Of a DNA stretch of 18,953 nucleotides, positions 6,711 to 14,765 are shown piece by piece. Both the position numbers and the translations under genes were made by a program. Under the pieces are notes generated by a model. The model was given only the letters and a program-made list of their open reading frames with translations, did not search any database and had not been told where the DNA came from. The stretch is taken from contig DUUM01000273.1 of assembly GCA_012841565.1 (NCBI GenBank), positions 1 to 18,953 on the forward strand. Reading direction: 5' to 3'. This DNA comes from Candidatus Epulonipiscium sp. (GTDB lineage Bacteria > Bacillota_A > Clostridia > Lachnospirales > Cellulosilyticaceae). The stretch's first letter is position 1, and each line of letters starts with the position of its first letter.

Positions 6711-7667
6711 CTAAATACTTATATTTACTTCATGCTGTATTTCTATATCAACACGGTCTTCTCTATTAAATTGTCCTGTTTCCTTACCACTTAAATTGAC
6801 ATCTAGAAAAACATCATCCTGTACAATACTATACTGTGTATATTGTCCCATAAATAGTTTGCTTTTTATTTGGTATTTACCCTTTGGATTTAAAGTCATG
6901 GTTATATTTTCTGGCCTGACTAGGAATTTTTCACCCTTGTTATTTTTAATGATATTTGATTTGCCTATGAATGAACCAATATATTCGTTTTTAGGATATA
7001 AGTATATGTTCTCAGGCGTATCTACTTGTACGACATGCCCCTTATCCATGACTATTATTCTATCTGATAGGCTCAAAGCTTCTTCTTGGTCATGGGTTAC
7101 AAATATCATGGTCATATTAAATCTTTTCTGTAGATCCTTTAATTCTTCCCTCATTTTAATCCTGAGACTAGCATCTAAGTTACTTAAGGGTTCATCTAAA
7201 AGCAGCAACCTAGGACTGGTAGCCATTGCTCTTGCCAAGGCGACTCTTTGCTGTTGTCCGCCGCTTAAATTCCCAACCATAGACTTTTCATAGCCTGATA
7301 AGCCTACTATATCTATATATTCCTTAGCTATTTCCATAGCCTTTTTCTTTCTTACTTTTTTAGAAAAACGGATGCCATAGCTTACATTCTCAATTAAATT
7401 CATATGAGGAAATAGGGCATAGCTTTGAAAAACTGTGGATAAAGGTCTTTGTTCAGGTGGTAAGTTTAAGATCGATTTTCCTTCTAATATAATGTCCCCT
7501 GAATCTGCTTTTAAAAATCCACCGATCAGATTCAAAGTCGTCGTCTTCCCACATCCCGAAGGGCCTAATATAGTTATAAATTCCCCTTCATTTATATCTA
7601 TATTAACGCCTTCTATCCCATTATCTTTATCAAATAACTTGGTCAAATTTTTAAGTTGTAAAATCAT
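6711..7667 (-). CDS. ABC transporter ATP-binding protein (Fbp/Afu/Pot-like)
   Basis: This is a 318-residue importer ATPase acting at the cytoplasmic membrane face. Visible motifs are Walker A GPSGCGKT (35-42), Q-loop Gln81 in VFQSYALFPHM, signature LSGGQQQ (134-140), Walker B LLLLDEP (154-160), D-loop SNLD and H-loop His192 (VTHDQEEA). The region after about residue 230 is a TOBE-like C-terminal domain (FLVRPENITM), typical of the CUT1/Fbp/Pot importers. The start is ATG 7665-7667 behind GGAG. The permease stop lies one base upstream, so the pair is tightly coupled. The domain order matches iron(III), spermidine and aminoethylphosphonate systems; the ATPase sequence alone does not tell which solute is carried. 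Confidence 0.93.
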   Translation of the reverse strand: MILQLKNLTKLFDKDNGIEGVNIDINEGEFITILGPSGCGKTTTLNLIGGFLKADSGDIILEGKSILNLPPEQRPLSTVFQSYALFPHMNLIENVSYGIRFSKKVRKKKAMEIAKEYIDIVGLSGYEKSMVGNLSGGQQQRVALARAMATSPRLLLLDEPLSNLDASLRIKMREELKDLQKRFNMTMIFVTHDQEEALSLSDRIIVMDKGHVVQVDTPENIYLYPKNEYIGSFIGKSNIIKNNKGEKFLVRPENITMTLNPKGKYQIKSKLFMGQYTQYSIVQDDVFLDVNLSGKETGQFNREDRVDIEIQHEVNISI

Positions 7668-7668
7668 T

Positions 7669-9324
7669 TTAAATATCTCCCTTATTGAATAACCTTATTG
7701 CTACTAGATTTATACTCACCGTTATTAAAATTAAGATACTAGCCATAACAGATGCTTCCCCATATCCCCCATTGGTTATGTTCTGAAACATTACGATAGA
7801 TGCTATTACATTTCTAGGGGAAACTAAAAATATAATGGCTCCTACAGTCGTCATAGCTGCCGAAAAAGTGTTTATAAAACTTGTTAGAAAGACTGGCTTT
7901 AATATAGGAAATATTATATTGATAAGACCCTTGAAATGCGATGCCCCAAGGTCTCTAGAAGAATCTTCTAGCCTCGTGTCTATGGTTGTAAAAGCTGCAT
8001 TAGTTGCTTTATTTGCCACCGATATATGTCTAAAGGTCGTATTTAATATAACGATAGCGGTCGTTCCTGTCAATAAAAAAGGGGCGTCCTTAAAGGCTAC
8101 TATGTAACCCAGTCCAAAGAATATTCCCGGTATAATATATGGCAGGGCTGATATGAATTCAATATACTTCATTCCCCTGATTTTTCTTCTATGGGTATAG
8201 TAGGAGAGTAAAATTCCTAAGACAGAAGAAACGACTCCTGCTATTATGGCAAAATAAATACTTCTTATAATGACAGGTATATGAGATGCTTTAACCTTTT
8301 TTATATGGTCTAATGTAAAAATTAAACTGCCAGAAGAATTTATAGATACTGCTGTTAAGAAAATACTTCCATACTTTAATATGATGATAGCGAAAAATGA
8401 AATGGTTATAAGTCCCAGCAAACATTTTAAAGGCAAAGGAGCATCAAAACTATCATGACTATTTCCAAGAGCCTTTGATCCTTCTGACTTGTTATTGATA
8501 GTATCCATATTCTTTTTATAGAATAAAAAAGCTACTATTGCAGGGGGGATTAAAAGCACACTCATGGCTGCTGCTGTTCCTAAATCTCCACTGGAAAATA
8601 TAGTCATGTAGGTTTCTGTCGCTAACATTTTAAATTTCCCACCTATAATGATAGGCGTTCCAAAGTCAGCTAGATTCATCGTAAAGTTTAAAAAAAGAAC
8701 GGCTAGAATTGTAGGGGATACTGCTGGAATCAAAATATGCTTAAGGGTTTCATAGGATGTAGCGCCCAAATCTCTAGACGCTAAGATATGCCTTTGATCG
8801 ATTGCATTGATGGCTGTTATTAACATAATAACGCCTAGGGGTACCTTGCCTAAAGTTTGTAGCAAAACAATTCCTTGCCAGCCATAAGGATTCACACTTA
8901 AGCCTAATAAATGATAAGTAATCAGTCCTCTACGACCAAAAAGAGTAATTAAGGCTAAGGAAGAAACAAAGGGGGGTGATATCATTGCAAAAAGCATGCC
9001 TTTATAAATTTTATTTTTCCTTTTTCCCATAAAAGCAAATAAAGCGATACAAAGAGATATAAGGACCCCTAATGATGACGATAGACTAACAACTAGTACA
9101 CTATTTTTTATTAAGTTAAAGGTTCTTGGATTGATTAAATTTTTATAATTATCCAGAGTAAATATACCCTTACTATAAAAGCTAGTGGAAATAACCATTA
9201 CAATAGGATATAAAATAAATATGAGCAAACTAATAATAACTGTCCATAGGATTAATTGATCTATCATATAGTCAAAGGAAAGAGTGTTTTTCACTCTTTC
9301 CTTTGGGTTATTATTATTTATCAC
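7669..9324 (-). CDS. ABC transporter permease, fused two-domain (FbpB/AfuB-like)
   Basis: This 551-residue polytopic membrane protein contains two homologous BPD_transp_1 halves with about six helices each. Each half carries its EAA loop for docking the ATPase: SRDLGATSYETLKHILIPA in the first and SRDLGASHFKGLINIIFPI in the second. The fused layout is that of FbpB, AfuB and some phosphonate permeases rather than of two-subunit sugar importers. The halves are joined by a hydrophilic linker (KKNMDTINNKSEGSKALGNS). The start is GTG 9322-9324, overlapping the binding-protein stop by 11 bases; a weak AGGA precedes it. The N-terminus is hydrophilic, then enters the first helix (LILWTVIISLLIFILYPIVM). 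It looks complete. Confidence 0.93.
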   Translation of the reverse strand: MINNNNPKERVKNTLSFDYMIDQLILWTVIISLLIFILYPIVMVISTSFYSKGIFTLDNYKNLINPRTFNLIKNSVLVVSLSSSLGVLISLCIALFAFMGKRKNKIYKGMLFAMISPPFVSSLALITLFGRRGLITYHLLGLSVNPYGWQGIVLLQTLGKVPLGVIMLITAINAIDQRHILASRDLGATSYETLKHILIPAVSPTILAVLFLNFTMNLADFGTPIIIGGKFKMLATETYMTIFSSGDLGTAAAMSVLLIPPAIVAFLFYKKNMDTINNKSEGSKALGNSHDSFDAPLPLKCLLGLITISFFAIIILKYGSIFLTAVSINSSGSLIFTLDHIKKVKASHIPVIIRSIYFAIIAGVVSSVLGILLSYYTHRRKIRGMKYIEFISALPYIIPGIFFGLGYIVAFKDAPFLLTGTTAIVILNTTFRHISVANKATNAAFTTIDTRLEDSSRDLGASHFKGLINIIFPILKPVFLTSFINTFSAAMTTVGAIIFLVSPRNVIASIVMFQNITNGGYGEASVMASILILITVSINLVAIRLFNKGDI

Positions 9325-10411
9325 CTGTTAGTCCTGTCCATTGTTCTAATATAGCTTCTCTTTGACTTCCCATTAATTCTAGATCAAACTCTATTAATTT
9401 GCTTTTATCTAAATCTTTCATGAGTTCTGGTGCATCTACATCATCTCTAGACATAATTCTAGCATCTGCTTCTCGCAGTACTTCTTGTCCTTCTTTAGAT
9501 AAATACCAATCTACAAACACTTTTGCTGCTTCAAGTTTTTGTGTGTTTTTAAATATTGCAATGGGTGCTGGCGTCCAAGGAATCATATCCTCTGGGTAAA
9601 CCACCGATGTTGGGCTTGTTTCGCCATATTTATAAGTTCCACCTGTTATAGCCGTTATACCAATAGCAAATTCTCCTGCACTTACTTTTTCTGGTGGCTC
9701 TCCACCACCTTTTGCATAAAAATCAACATTATCATCTAATCTTTTGAAAAAATCCCAAGCTTTTTCTTCTCCTAAAACTTGAATAATGCCACTTGTAATA
9801 GCATACTGAGTTCCTGAGATAGCAGGGTTTGCCATTATTATCTCACCTTTATACTTTGGATCCGTTAAATCTTCCCAAGTTTTTGGTGCTTCTAACCCTT
9901 TTTCTTTTAATATATCATTATTGACGATAAATCCAGCAGGCACTAATGCTAAACCTGCAAAATAACCATCTTTATCTACATATTGGGGATTAATAGCTTC
10001 TATTTCTGATGATTTATAAGCTTCTAAGAACCCTAAGTCCCTAGCTGCTAAATAACTATCAACCCCACCACCAAACCATATATCAGCCTCTGTTTTTCCT
10101 TCTTCGGCTTGCAATTTAGCAAGTGCAGATCCTGTAGACATATCTAAAAATTCAATTTTAATGCCTGTTTTTTCTGTAAAAGCCGGGAATGAGTTATCTG
10201 CTCCACCATAGGCAACTAATAAGCTTAATGTTTCACCTTCATATGGTTTATCAACCACCTCTTCTTCAGAAGAGTCTTTTTCAACTGTATCTGTTATTTC
10301 CTGTTCCTCTACTTGGGCTACATTGTCCTGTTCTGTTGGACCTTTTTCTCCACATCCAACTAAACTAAACGACAATACTAACACTAATAATGCTGTAATT
10401 ATTCTTTTCAT
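9314..10411 (-). CDS. ABC transporter substrate-binding lipoprotein (FbpA/AfuA/AEP-type)
   Basis: This 365-residue lipoprotein is first in the operon. The signal peptide ends in lipobox LVGC, so Cys20 would be lipidated and the protein anchored outside the membrane. An acidic linker of about 35 residues (rich in Glu and Asp) follows. The mature part has the periplasmic-binding type II pattern of the iron/phosphonate cluster: LSLLVAYGGADNSFPAFTEK, then ADIWFGGGVDSYLAA, the long PKTWEDLTDPKYKGEI motif, and FVDWYLSKEGQEVL. The paired Tyr ligands of true ferric-binding FbpA are not evident, so a non-iron anion such as aminoethylphosphonate or a sugar phosphate is more likely; the PHP neighbour agrees. 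The start is ATG 10409-10411 behind AAAGGAGAG. A promoter in the divergent gap is likely, but no clear -35/-10 pair was found. Confidence 0.9.
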   Translation of the reverse strand: MKRIITALLVLVLSFSLVGCGEKGPTEQDNVAQVEEQEITDTVEKDSSEEEVVDKPYEGETLSLLVAYGGADNSFPAFTEKTGIKIEFLDMSTGSALAKLQAEEGKTEADIWFGGGVDSYLAARDLGFLEAYKSSEIEAINPQYVDKDGYFAGLALVPAGFIVNNDILKEKGLEAPKTWEDLTDPKYKGEIIMANPAISGTQYAITSGIIQVLGEEKAWDFFKRLDDNVDFYAKGGGEPPEKVSAGEFAIGITAITGGTYKYGETSPTSVVYPEDMIPWTPAPIAIFKNTQKLEAAKVFVDWYLSKEGQEVLREADARIMSRDDVDAPELMKDLDKSKLIEFDLELMGSQREAILEQWTGLTGDK

Positions 10412-10596
10412 TTGTTCTCTCCTTTGTTTTATCTTATTCGATTTCTAAAATTCCCTTTTATATAATAACATAAAAAAGTCTATTCATGTTAATTATAATA
10501 TATAAATGATTAAGTTGGGACACAATCATAAATGAATCATACTGATCCGCCATTACTCTTGAAATCTATTGTATTTATAATGAATATATGTTAGAT

Positions 10597-10605
10597 TGGT
10601 ATAGT
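10597..10605 (+). promoter_or_regulatory. candidate extended -10 promoter of the queuosine salvage operon
   Basis: TGGTATAGT fits an extended -10 (TGn-TATAGT) and would start transcription near 10612, just before the riboswitch. No good -35 is present at 17 bases. The rest of the divergent gap, 10412-10596, is AT-rich with no other recognised element. Confidence 0.35.
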
Positions 10606-10619
10606 CTATTTATATATGA

Positions 10620-10652
10620 GGTGTTTCCTTGGTTCCACTATAAAAACAAGGG
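10620..10652 (+). promoter_or_regulatory. preQ1-I riboswitch, translational type
   Basis: The RNA folds as the compact H-type pseudoknot of preQ1-I aptamers. P1 pairs GGUG (10620-10623) with CACU (10636-10639). The loop segment CCUUG (10627-10631) pairs with CAAGG (10647-10651) to form P2. The A-rich linker AUAAAAA between P1 and P2 is the hallmark of the class. The 3' strand of P2 is itself the Shine-Dalgarno sequence (AAGGG) for the GTG at 10662, so ligand binding should block ribosome access. P1 is short and includes one G-U pair. The downstream genes, a QueL-like radical-SAM enzyme and a QueT-type transporter, fit this ligand. Assignment is by eye, without a covariance model. Confidence 0.75.
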
Positions 10653-10661
10653 TGTGATATT

Positions 10662-11372
10662 GTGATAAGATACAGTAGGGTTCTAGATAAGAACCCCCGT
10701 GAAATTGTACTTTTAAAATCGCGCCCCTGCAAATGGGGGCGTTGTTTTTTTTGTGATTATATTCATGATAATAGTCATGACGATGGCAGTATTATTGAAT
10801 TTAATCGACATGTGTTAGGTAATATAACAGGAGAATTTAGGAGTCTTGAAGTCGTAAACTCTGCAAGTGTATTTGAATTACCCAAAGAATGCCTTAAAGA
10901 TATAAAAGACATTGTATTAGAAAAAGGAATAGAACGGTTATATTTTGAAAGTCACTATAGTTATAGACATAGACTTAGTGAAATAACCGATTACTTTGAG
11001 GGCATAGATATAATCTTTAAATGTGGCATTGAAACCTTTGATGATGATTTTAGAAATAAGTATCTTAATAAAGGCGTGCATTTCAAGGACCCCATAGAAG
11101 TCTCTCAGTATTTTAAATCTATTTGTTTGTTGGTAGGAATTCAGGGACAGACGCGGGAAATGATCATGAGAGATATAGAAATATTAGAACAACACTTTGC
11201 ACATGGTTGTATTAATATCTATATAGAAAACTCTACTCCCGTAAGGCAAGACAAAGAAATAATCTCTTGGTTCAAAGAAGAATATGCTTACCTTGAGAAA
11301 TGCAAAAATATTGAAATCTTATGGAATAATATAGATTTTGGAGTCGGAGGAAATAACTATGAGTGCAAATAA
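10662..11372 (+). CDS. radical-SAM enzyme, probable queuine lyase (QueL-like)
   Basis: The gene encodes 236 residues from a GTG start, nine bases after the AAGGG that belongs to the riboswitch pseudoknot. The cluster motif is PCKWGRCFFCDY: Cys23, Cys28 and Cys31, a CX4CX2C spacing instead of the canonical CX3CX2C. Further radical-SAM features are the ERLYFESHYSYRHRL strand and FKCGIETFDDDFRNKYLNKG, the typical (G)xE-F-D motif before the last barrel strands. QueL of Clostridioides difficile is a radical-SAM enzyme that converts queuine to preQ1 for re-insertion into tRNA, and it sits with ECF-type queuosine transporters. The riboswitch and the overlapping QueT gene make that role the best hypothesis. 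The assignment rests on context and recalled similarity, so the symbol is left empty. Confidence 0.65.
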   Translation: MIRYSRVLDKNPREIVLLKSRPCKWGRCFFCDYIHDNSHDDGSIIEFNRHVLGNITGEFRSLEVVNSASVFELPKECLKDIKDIVLEKGIERLYFESHYSYRHRLSEITDYFEGIDIIFKCGIETFDDDFRNKYLNKGVHFKDPIEVSQYFKSICLLVGIQGQTREMIMRDIEILEQHFAHGCINIYIENSTPVRQDKEIISWFKEEYAYLEKCKNIEILWNNIDFGVGGNNYECK

Positions 11373-11844
11373 ACTTGCTAGAATAGGTGTAGTTGCAGCC
11401 TTATACGCAGTACTTACCCTTGCTTTACCTTCTTTTGCCTATGGACCCATACAATTTAGGCTGTCGGAGGTAATGACATTGTTAGCTTTTATCGATCCAT
11501 TTTATATTTTACCTCTTACACTTGGCTGTGCCATATCAAACCTTGGAAGCCCATTCGGAATGGTTGATGTTGTGGTTGGCAGCTTTGCAAGTTTTCTTGC
11601 TTTATATGCAATGAGTAAGACAAAGAACTTATTTCTTGCAAGCCTTTGGCCTACATTCTTTTGCTTTATTATAGGGCTAGAAATACTTGTATTATCAGAG
11701 GAGCCTATTAACTTTTTCTTAATAACTGGTCAAATAATGATCTCCGAATTTATAGTTGTAACTATAATTGGTATTCCTTTTTTGAAGGCTATAATGAAAA
11801 ACAAGTATGTAATGAAGATGTTGAAAAACACTCCATCTGTATGA
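11359..11844 (+). CDS. queT: QueT-family queuosine-precursor transporter (ECF S component)
   Basis: This 161-residue integral membrane protein of the QueT family (PF06177 type) has about five or six helices. Typical motifs are LARIGVVAALYAVLTLALPS, YGPIQFRLSEVMTLLAFIDP, LTLGCAISNLGSPFG and DVVVGSFASFLALY. It would act as the substrate-binding subunit of an energy-coupling-factor importer for preQ1, preQ0 or queuine; the shared ATPases and T component must be encoded elsewhere. The chosen start is ATG 11359-11361, eight bases after CGGAGG. It overlaps the end of the radical-SAM gene by 14 bases, so translation is coupled and under the same riboswitch. The ATG seven codons upstream is not supported. 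The gene ends 23 bases before a terminator. Confidence 0.9.
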   Translation: MSANKLARIGVVAALYAVLTLALPSFAYGPIQFRLSEVMTLLAFIDPFYILPLTLGCAISNLGSPFGMVDVVVGSFASFLALYAMSKTKNLFLASLWPTFFCFIIGLEILVLSEEPINFFLITGQIMISEFIVVTIIGIPFLKAIMKNKYVMKMLKNTPSV

Positions 11845-11867
11845 TGCTTATTCTTTCACCTTTTATA

Positions 11868-11905
11868 AAAACAGGGTATGTCTAAAAGGCATACCCTGTT
11901 TTTTA
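11868..11905 (+). terminator. bidirectional terminator between converging operons
   Basis: A perfect 13-base stem, AAAACAGGGTATG with CATACCCTGTTTT, encloses a nine-base loop. A T-run follows on both strands, so it can stop the queuosine operon on the plus strand and the arsenic operon on the minus strand. No other terminator was seen after the last ars gene. Confidence 0.85.
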
Positions 11906-11980
11906 TGTAGCTTAATATTCTCAAATGCCCATATAGGCGTTGATAGGACAATCATCGTACACCGCTAGCTAACGAAGAGT

Positions 11981-12000
11981 AAACTCCTTTAGGAGTTAGT
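11981..12000. repeat. dyad AACTCCTTTAGGAGTT
   Basis: A perfect seven-base inverted repeat with a two-base centre, AACTCCT-TT-AGGAGTT, is followed by AGTGTTA. A related block with CTCCTGTAGGAG and GGTGTTA occurs at 664-690. The rest of 11906-12048 contains a palindrome TTGACGTCAA (12015-12024) and no gene. Confidence 0.45.
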
Positions 12001-12048
12001 GTTAGACCATTTTGTTGACGTCAAGTTTGGATAACGAGTTTAAGTAGC

Positions 12049-13689
12049 TCACTTTTCTTTTGTTGTGGCATAAAACTTATGTCCCCCTGAAATATTATAA
12101 ACATTTTTAAACCCTTCATTCAGCAATATGTTTTGGGCAGCATTACCTGTTACACCTTTATTGCAATACGTTATTGTTACCATATCCTTATCTAATGTAT
12201 TTAATTCTTGCCTTATCTGACTATGAGGCATACTAATTGCTGTATCCACATGGGAGGCGTCATATTGCTTGCTGACCCTAGCATCTATAATTTGTACATT
12301 TTCACCTTTATCGATTAGCCCTTGAACTTGCTTTGCTGTCATTACTGGCCTGTGATGATTAATTGCATTATCAAGTATCATTCCTGTATAATGAACAGGG
12401 TCTTTAGTCGTTGAAAATGGTGGTGCATAAGCTAAATCTAAATGAAATAATTCATCTACCTTAGCTTTGTAAGTTATTAATGTAGCAAATACATCAATTC
12501 TTTTATCTACCCCTTCAGAGCCAATTATTTGTACGCCTAATATTCTTTGTGTTTTCTTATCTGCAATTGCTTTTATAACCATTTCTTTACCCTTAAAGTA
12601 AGCTGGTTTATCAGGCTTAATATTATGGCATATCACAATATCATATCCTTCTGCCCGTGCTTCTTTTTCACCTAATCCAGTAGTTGCAATTGTCATATCA
12701 AATAACTTAAATATTCCTGTACTTAAATTCCCCCTATACTCTAAAGCACCACCTGTCACTACATCTCCTGCAATTCTTCCTGTTTTGTTAGCAGTTGAAC
12801 CAAGTGGCCTATAAACCGGCTTATTCGTAATGCTAGAGAAAGTTTCAATACAGTCACCGCAAGCATATACATCTTCTATATTTGTCTCCATCTTATTATT
12901 AACCTTTATGGCACCAGTAACGCCCAGCTCTACTCCAGCTTCTTTGGCAAGGGTAACATTAGGTCTTACCCCTGTTGCCATAATCACCATATTACTTTTT
13001 ATTTCTTGGCCATCTTCTAAAACAACTTTATCTTTATCAATCTCTATAATACTTGTGTTTTTTATAATATTAATCTGTTTTTTAATTAAAGCTGCTTCTA
13101 AAAACATTGCCATATCTTCATCTAGGTTCGGCGTTATCTTTTTTTGTTTTTCTATAATCGTTACATTGATTCCATCTACCATTAGGTTCTCAAGCATTTC
13201 AAAACCAATAAATCCTGTTCCTGCAATCACTGCATGGTGTGGTTTTGTTTGGTCTATATAATTTTTAATATTTCTAGCATCTTGAACATTTCTAAGGGAA
13301 AATACATGATCACCATCTATGCCTTGAACATTAGGTATAAAAGAAGCAGCACCTGTGGCAATAATTAATTTATCATATTTATCCTTAAATATTTTATCTG
13401 TTTGTAAGTTCTTTACTGTTAATTCTTTAGTCTTCGTATCAATCTGTCGTACTTCATGGCCAGTCAAAACATCAACGTTGTACTTAGATTTAAAGAATAG
13501 TGGATCTCTTGGTGTAAGTTCATCAATATCTTTTACTTCCCCGCCAATATAATAAGGAAGTCCACATCCTGAATAAGATATATCCCTATCCTTTTCGTAT
13601 ATTACTATTTCTGCCCCATCATTATTCCTACGGGCCTTTGCAGCTGCTGATGTTCCAGCAGCTACTGCACCGATAACAAGAATTCTCAT
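12049..13689 (-). CDS. CoA-disulfide/persulfide reductase-like flavoprotein with C-terminal rhodanese domain
   Basis: This 546-residue fusion begins with an FAD/NAD(P)H disulfide oxidoreductase. It shows VIGAVAAGTSAA (FAD site), the single redox Cys42 in SYSGCGLPYYIGG, GTGFIGFEM (NAD site) and DVYACGDCIET (second FAD site). A dimerisation domain follows, ending in YAPPFSTTKDP. The last 100 residues form a rhodanese domain: IIDARVSKQYDASHV, then YCNKGVTG with active Cys509, and ISGGHKFY. This architecture is known for CoA-disulfide and CoA-persulfide reductases that use NAD(P)H to reduce sulfane sulfur. The start is ATG 13687-13689 after AAGGAGG; the in-frame upstream start would overlap acr3. 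It lies 13 bases after acr3 and ends the arsenic operon, suggesting that it supplies reduced thiols or treats thioarsenicals. No arsenic-specific activity can be read from the sequence. Confidence 0.9.
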   Translation of the reverse strand: MRILVIGAVAAGTSAAAKARRNNDGAEIVIYEKDRDISYSGCGLPYYIGGEVKDIDELTPRDPLFFKSKYNVDVLTGHEVRQIDTKTKELTVKNLQTDKIFKDKYDKLIIATGAASFIPNVQGIDGDHVFSLRNVQDARNIKNYIDQTKPHHAVIAGTGFIGFEMLENLMVDGINVTIIEKQKKITPNLDEDMAMFLEAALIKKQINIIKNTSIIEIDKDKVVLEDGQEIKSNMVIMATGVRPNVTLAKEAGVELGVTGAIKVNNKMETNIEDVYACGDCIETFSSITNKPVYRPLGSTANKTGRIAGDVVTGGALEYRGNLSTGIFKLFDMTIATTGLGEKEARAEGYDIVICHNIKPDKPAYFKGKEMVIKAIADKKTQRILGVQIIGSEGVDKRIDVFATLITYKAKVDELFHLDLAYAPPFSTTKDPVHYTGMILDNAINHHRPVMTAKQVQGLIDKGENVQIIDARVSKQYDASHVDTAISMPHSQIRQELNTLDKDMVTITYCNKGVTGNAAQNILLNEGFKNVYNISGGHKFYATTKEK

Positions 13690-13702
13690 TTTGCTTGCCT
13701 CC

Positions 13703-14761
13703 TTAGTTTTGTTTCTTAGGTTCAAACCAACCTTTTGTATTGTTTGCGATTTTAACCAGCATCAACATAACAGGGACTTCAACAAGTACACCTACAACAG
13801 TAGCTAGGGCAGCTGGAGATGTCGTGCCAAATAATGCGATTGCTACAGCGACTGCAAGTTCAAAGAAGTTAGATGCGCCAATCATTCCAGCAGGAGCGGC
13901 AATATCATGGGATAGTTTTAACTTCTTACTTGCAAAATATGCAATAAAGAAAATTAAGAATGTCTGAATGGTCAGTGGCACTGCAATGAGGAGAATGTGC
14001 AATGGGTTATTAAGGAATGTTTCTCCTTGGAATGCAAATAGCAAAATCAATGTAAGTAGAAGACCGACTATTGTTGCATTATCAAATTTAGGAAGAAACA
14101 GTTTTTCAAAATACGCCAATCCCTTGCGTTTGGTTACAAACATTCTTGTTAGGATACCTCCCACCAGTGGGATTACCACAAAAAGGACAACGGATAGAAT
14201 TAAGGTGTCCCATGGAACAGTAACATCGCTTATGCCTAGTAGAAACTTTACGATTGGTATAAACCCAATGAGAATGATTAAATCGTTAGTGGCTACCTGA
14301 ACAACCGTGTAAGCTGGATTTCCCTTAGTCATATGGCTCCATACAAATACCATTGCAGTACAAGGAGCTGCTCCAAGTAGTATAGCTCCTGCTAGATAGT
14401 CTTTTGCAAGATCAGGGGTAATAAAGTTCTTAAATACCACATAAAAGAAAAACCATGCGATGCCATACATGGTAAAGGGTTTGATTAGCCAATTTGATAC
14501 CCATGTTACGTACAATCCCTTTGGGTTCTTGCCAACATTTTTGACACTTTGGAAATCAACTTTCATCATCATAGGATAAATCATTATCCATATTAGTATA
14601 GCAATAGGCACTGATACATTTGCATACTCAAATAGACTTAAGAAGTTCGGAATTGCTGGAATGAACTTACCGATCAAAACGCCAACAACCATACAAATAG
14701 CGACCCATATTGTTAAATACCTTTGAAAAAAACCTATCCCAGTTGCTTTTTCGTTACTCAT
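13703..14761 (-). CDS. acr3: Acr3-family arsenite efflux permease
   Basis: This 352-residue membrane protein of the bile/arsenite/riboflavin transporter superfamily has about ten helices and expels As(III), possibly Sb(III), across the cytoplasmic membrane. The essential family Cys is Cys134 in GAAPCTAMVFVWSHMTKGNP. Other Acr3 motifs are MIYPMMMKVDFQSV, NWLIKPFTMYGIAWFF, VATNDLIILIGFIPI and MIGASNFFELAVAVAIALFG. The start is ATG 14759-14761 behind AGGGGG. It lies four bases before the arsA stop, in the same operon, so energised ArsA-Acr3 pumping is plausible; Acr3 also works alone using the proton motive force. Length and motifs are complete. It is often annotated arsB, although it is unrelated to the E. 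coli ArsB. Confidence 0.95.
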   Translation of the reverse strand: MSNEKATGIGFFQRYLTIWVAICMVVGVLIGKFIPAIPNFLSLFEYANVSVPIAILIWIMIYPMMMKVDFQSVKNVGKNPKGLYVTWVSNWLIKPFTMYGIAWFFFYVVFKNFITPDLAKDYLAGAILLGAAPCTAMVFVWSHMTKGNPAYTVVQVATNDLIILIGFIPIVKFLLGISDVTVPWDTLILSVVLFVVIPLVGGILTRMFVTKRKGLAYFEKLFLPKFDNATIVGLLLTLILLFAFQGETFLNNPLHILLIAVPLTIQTFLIFFIAYFASKKLKLSHDIAAPAGMIGASNFFELAVAVAIALFGTTSPAALATVVGVLVEVPVMLMLVKIANNTKGWFEPKKQN

Positions 14762-14765
14762 AATT

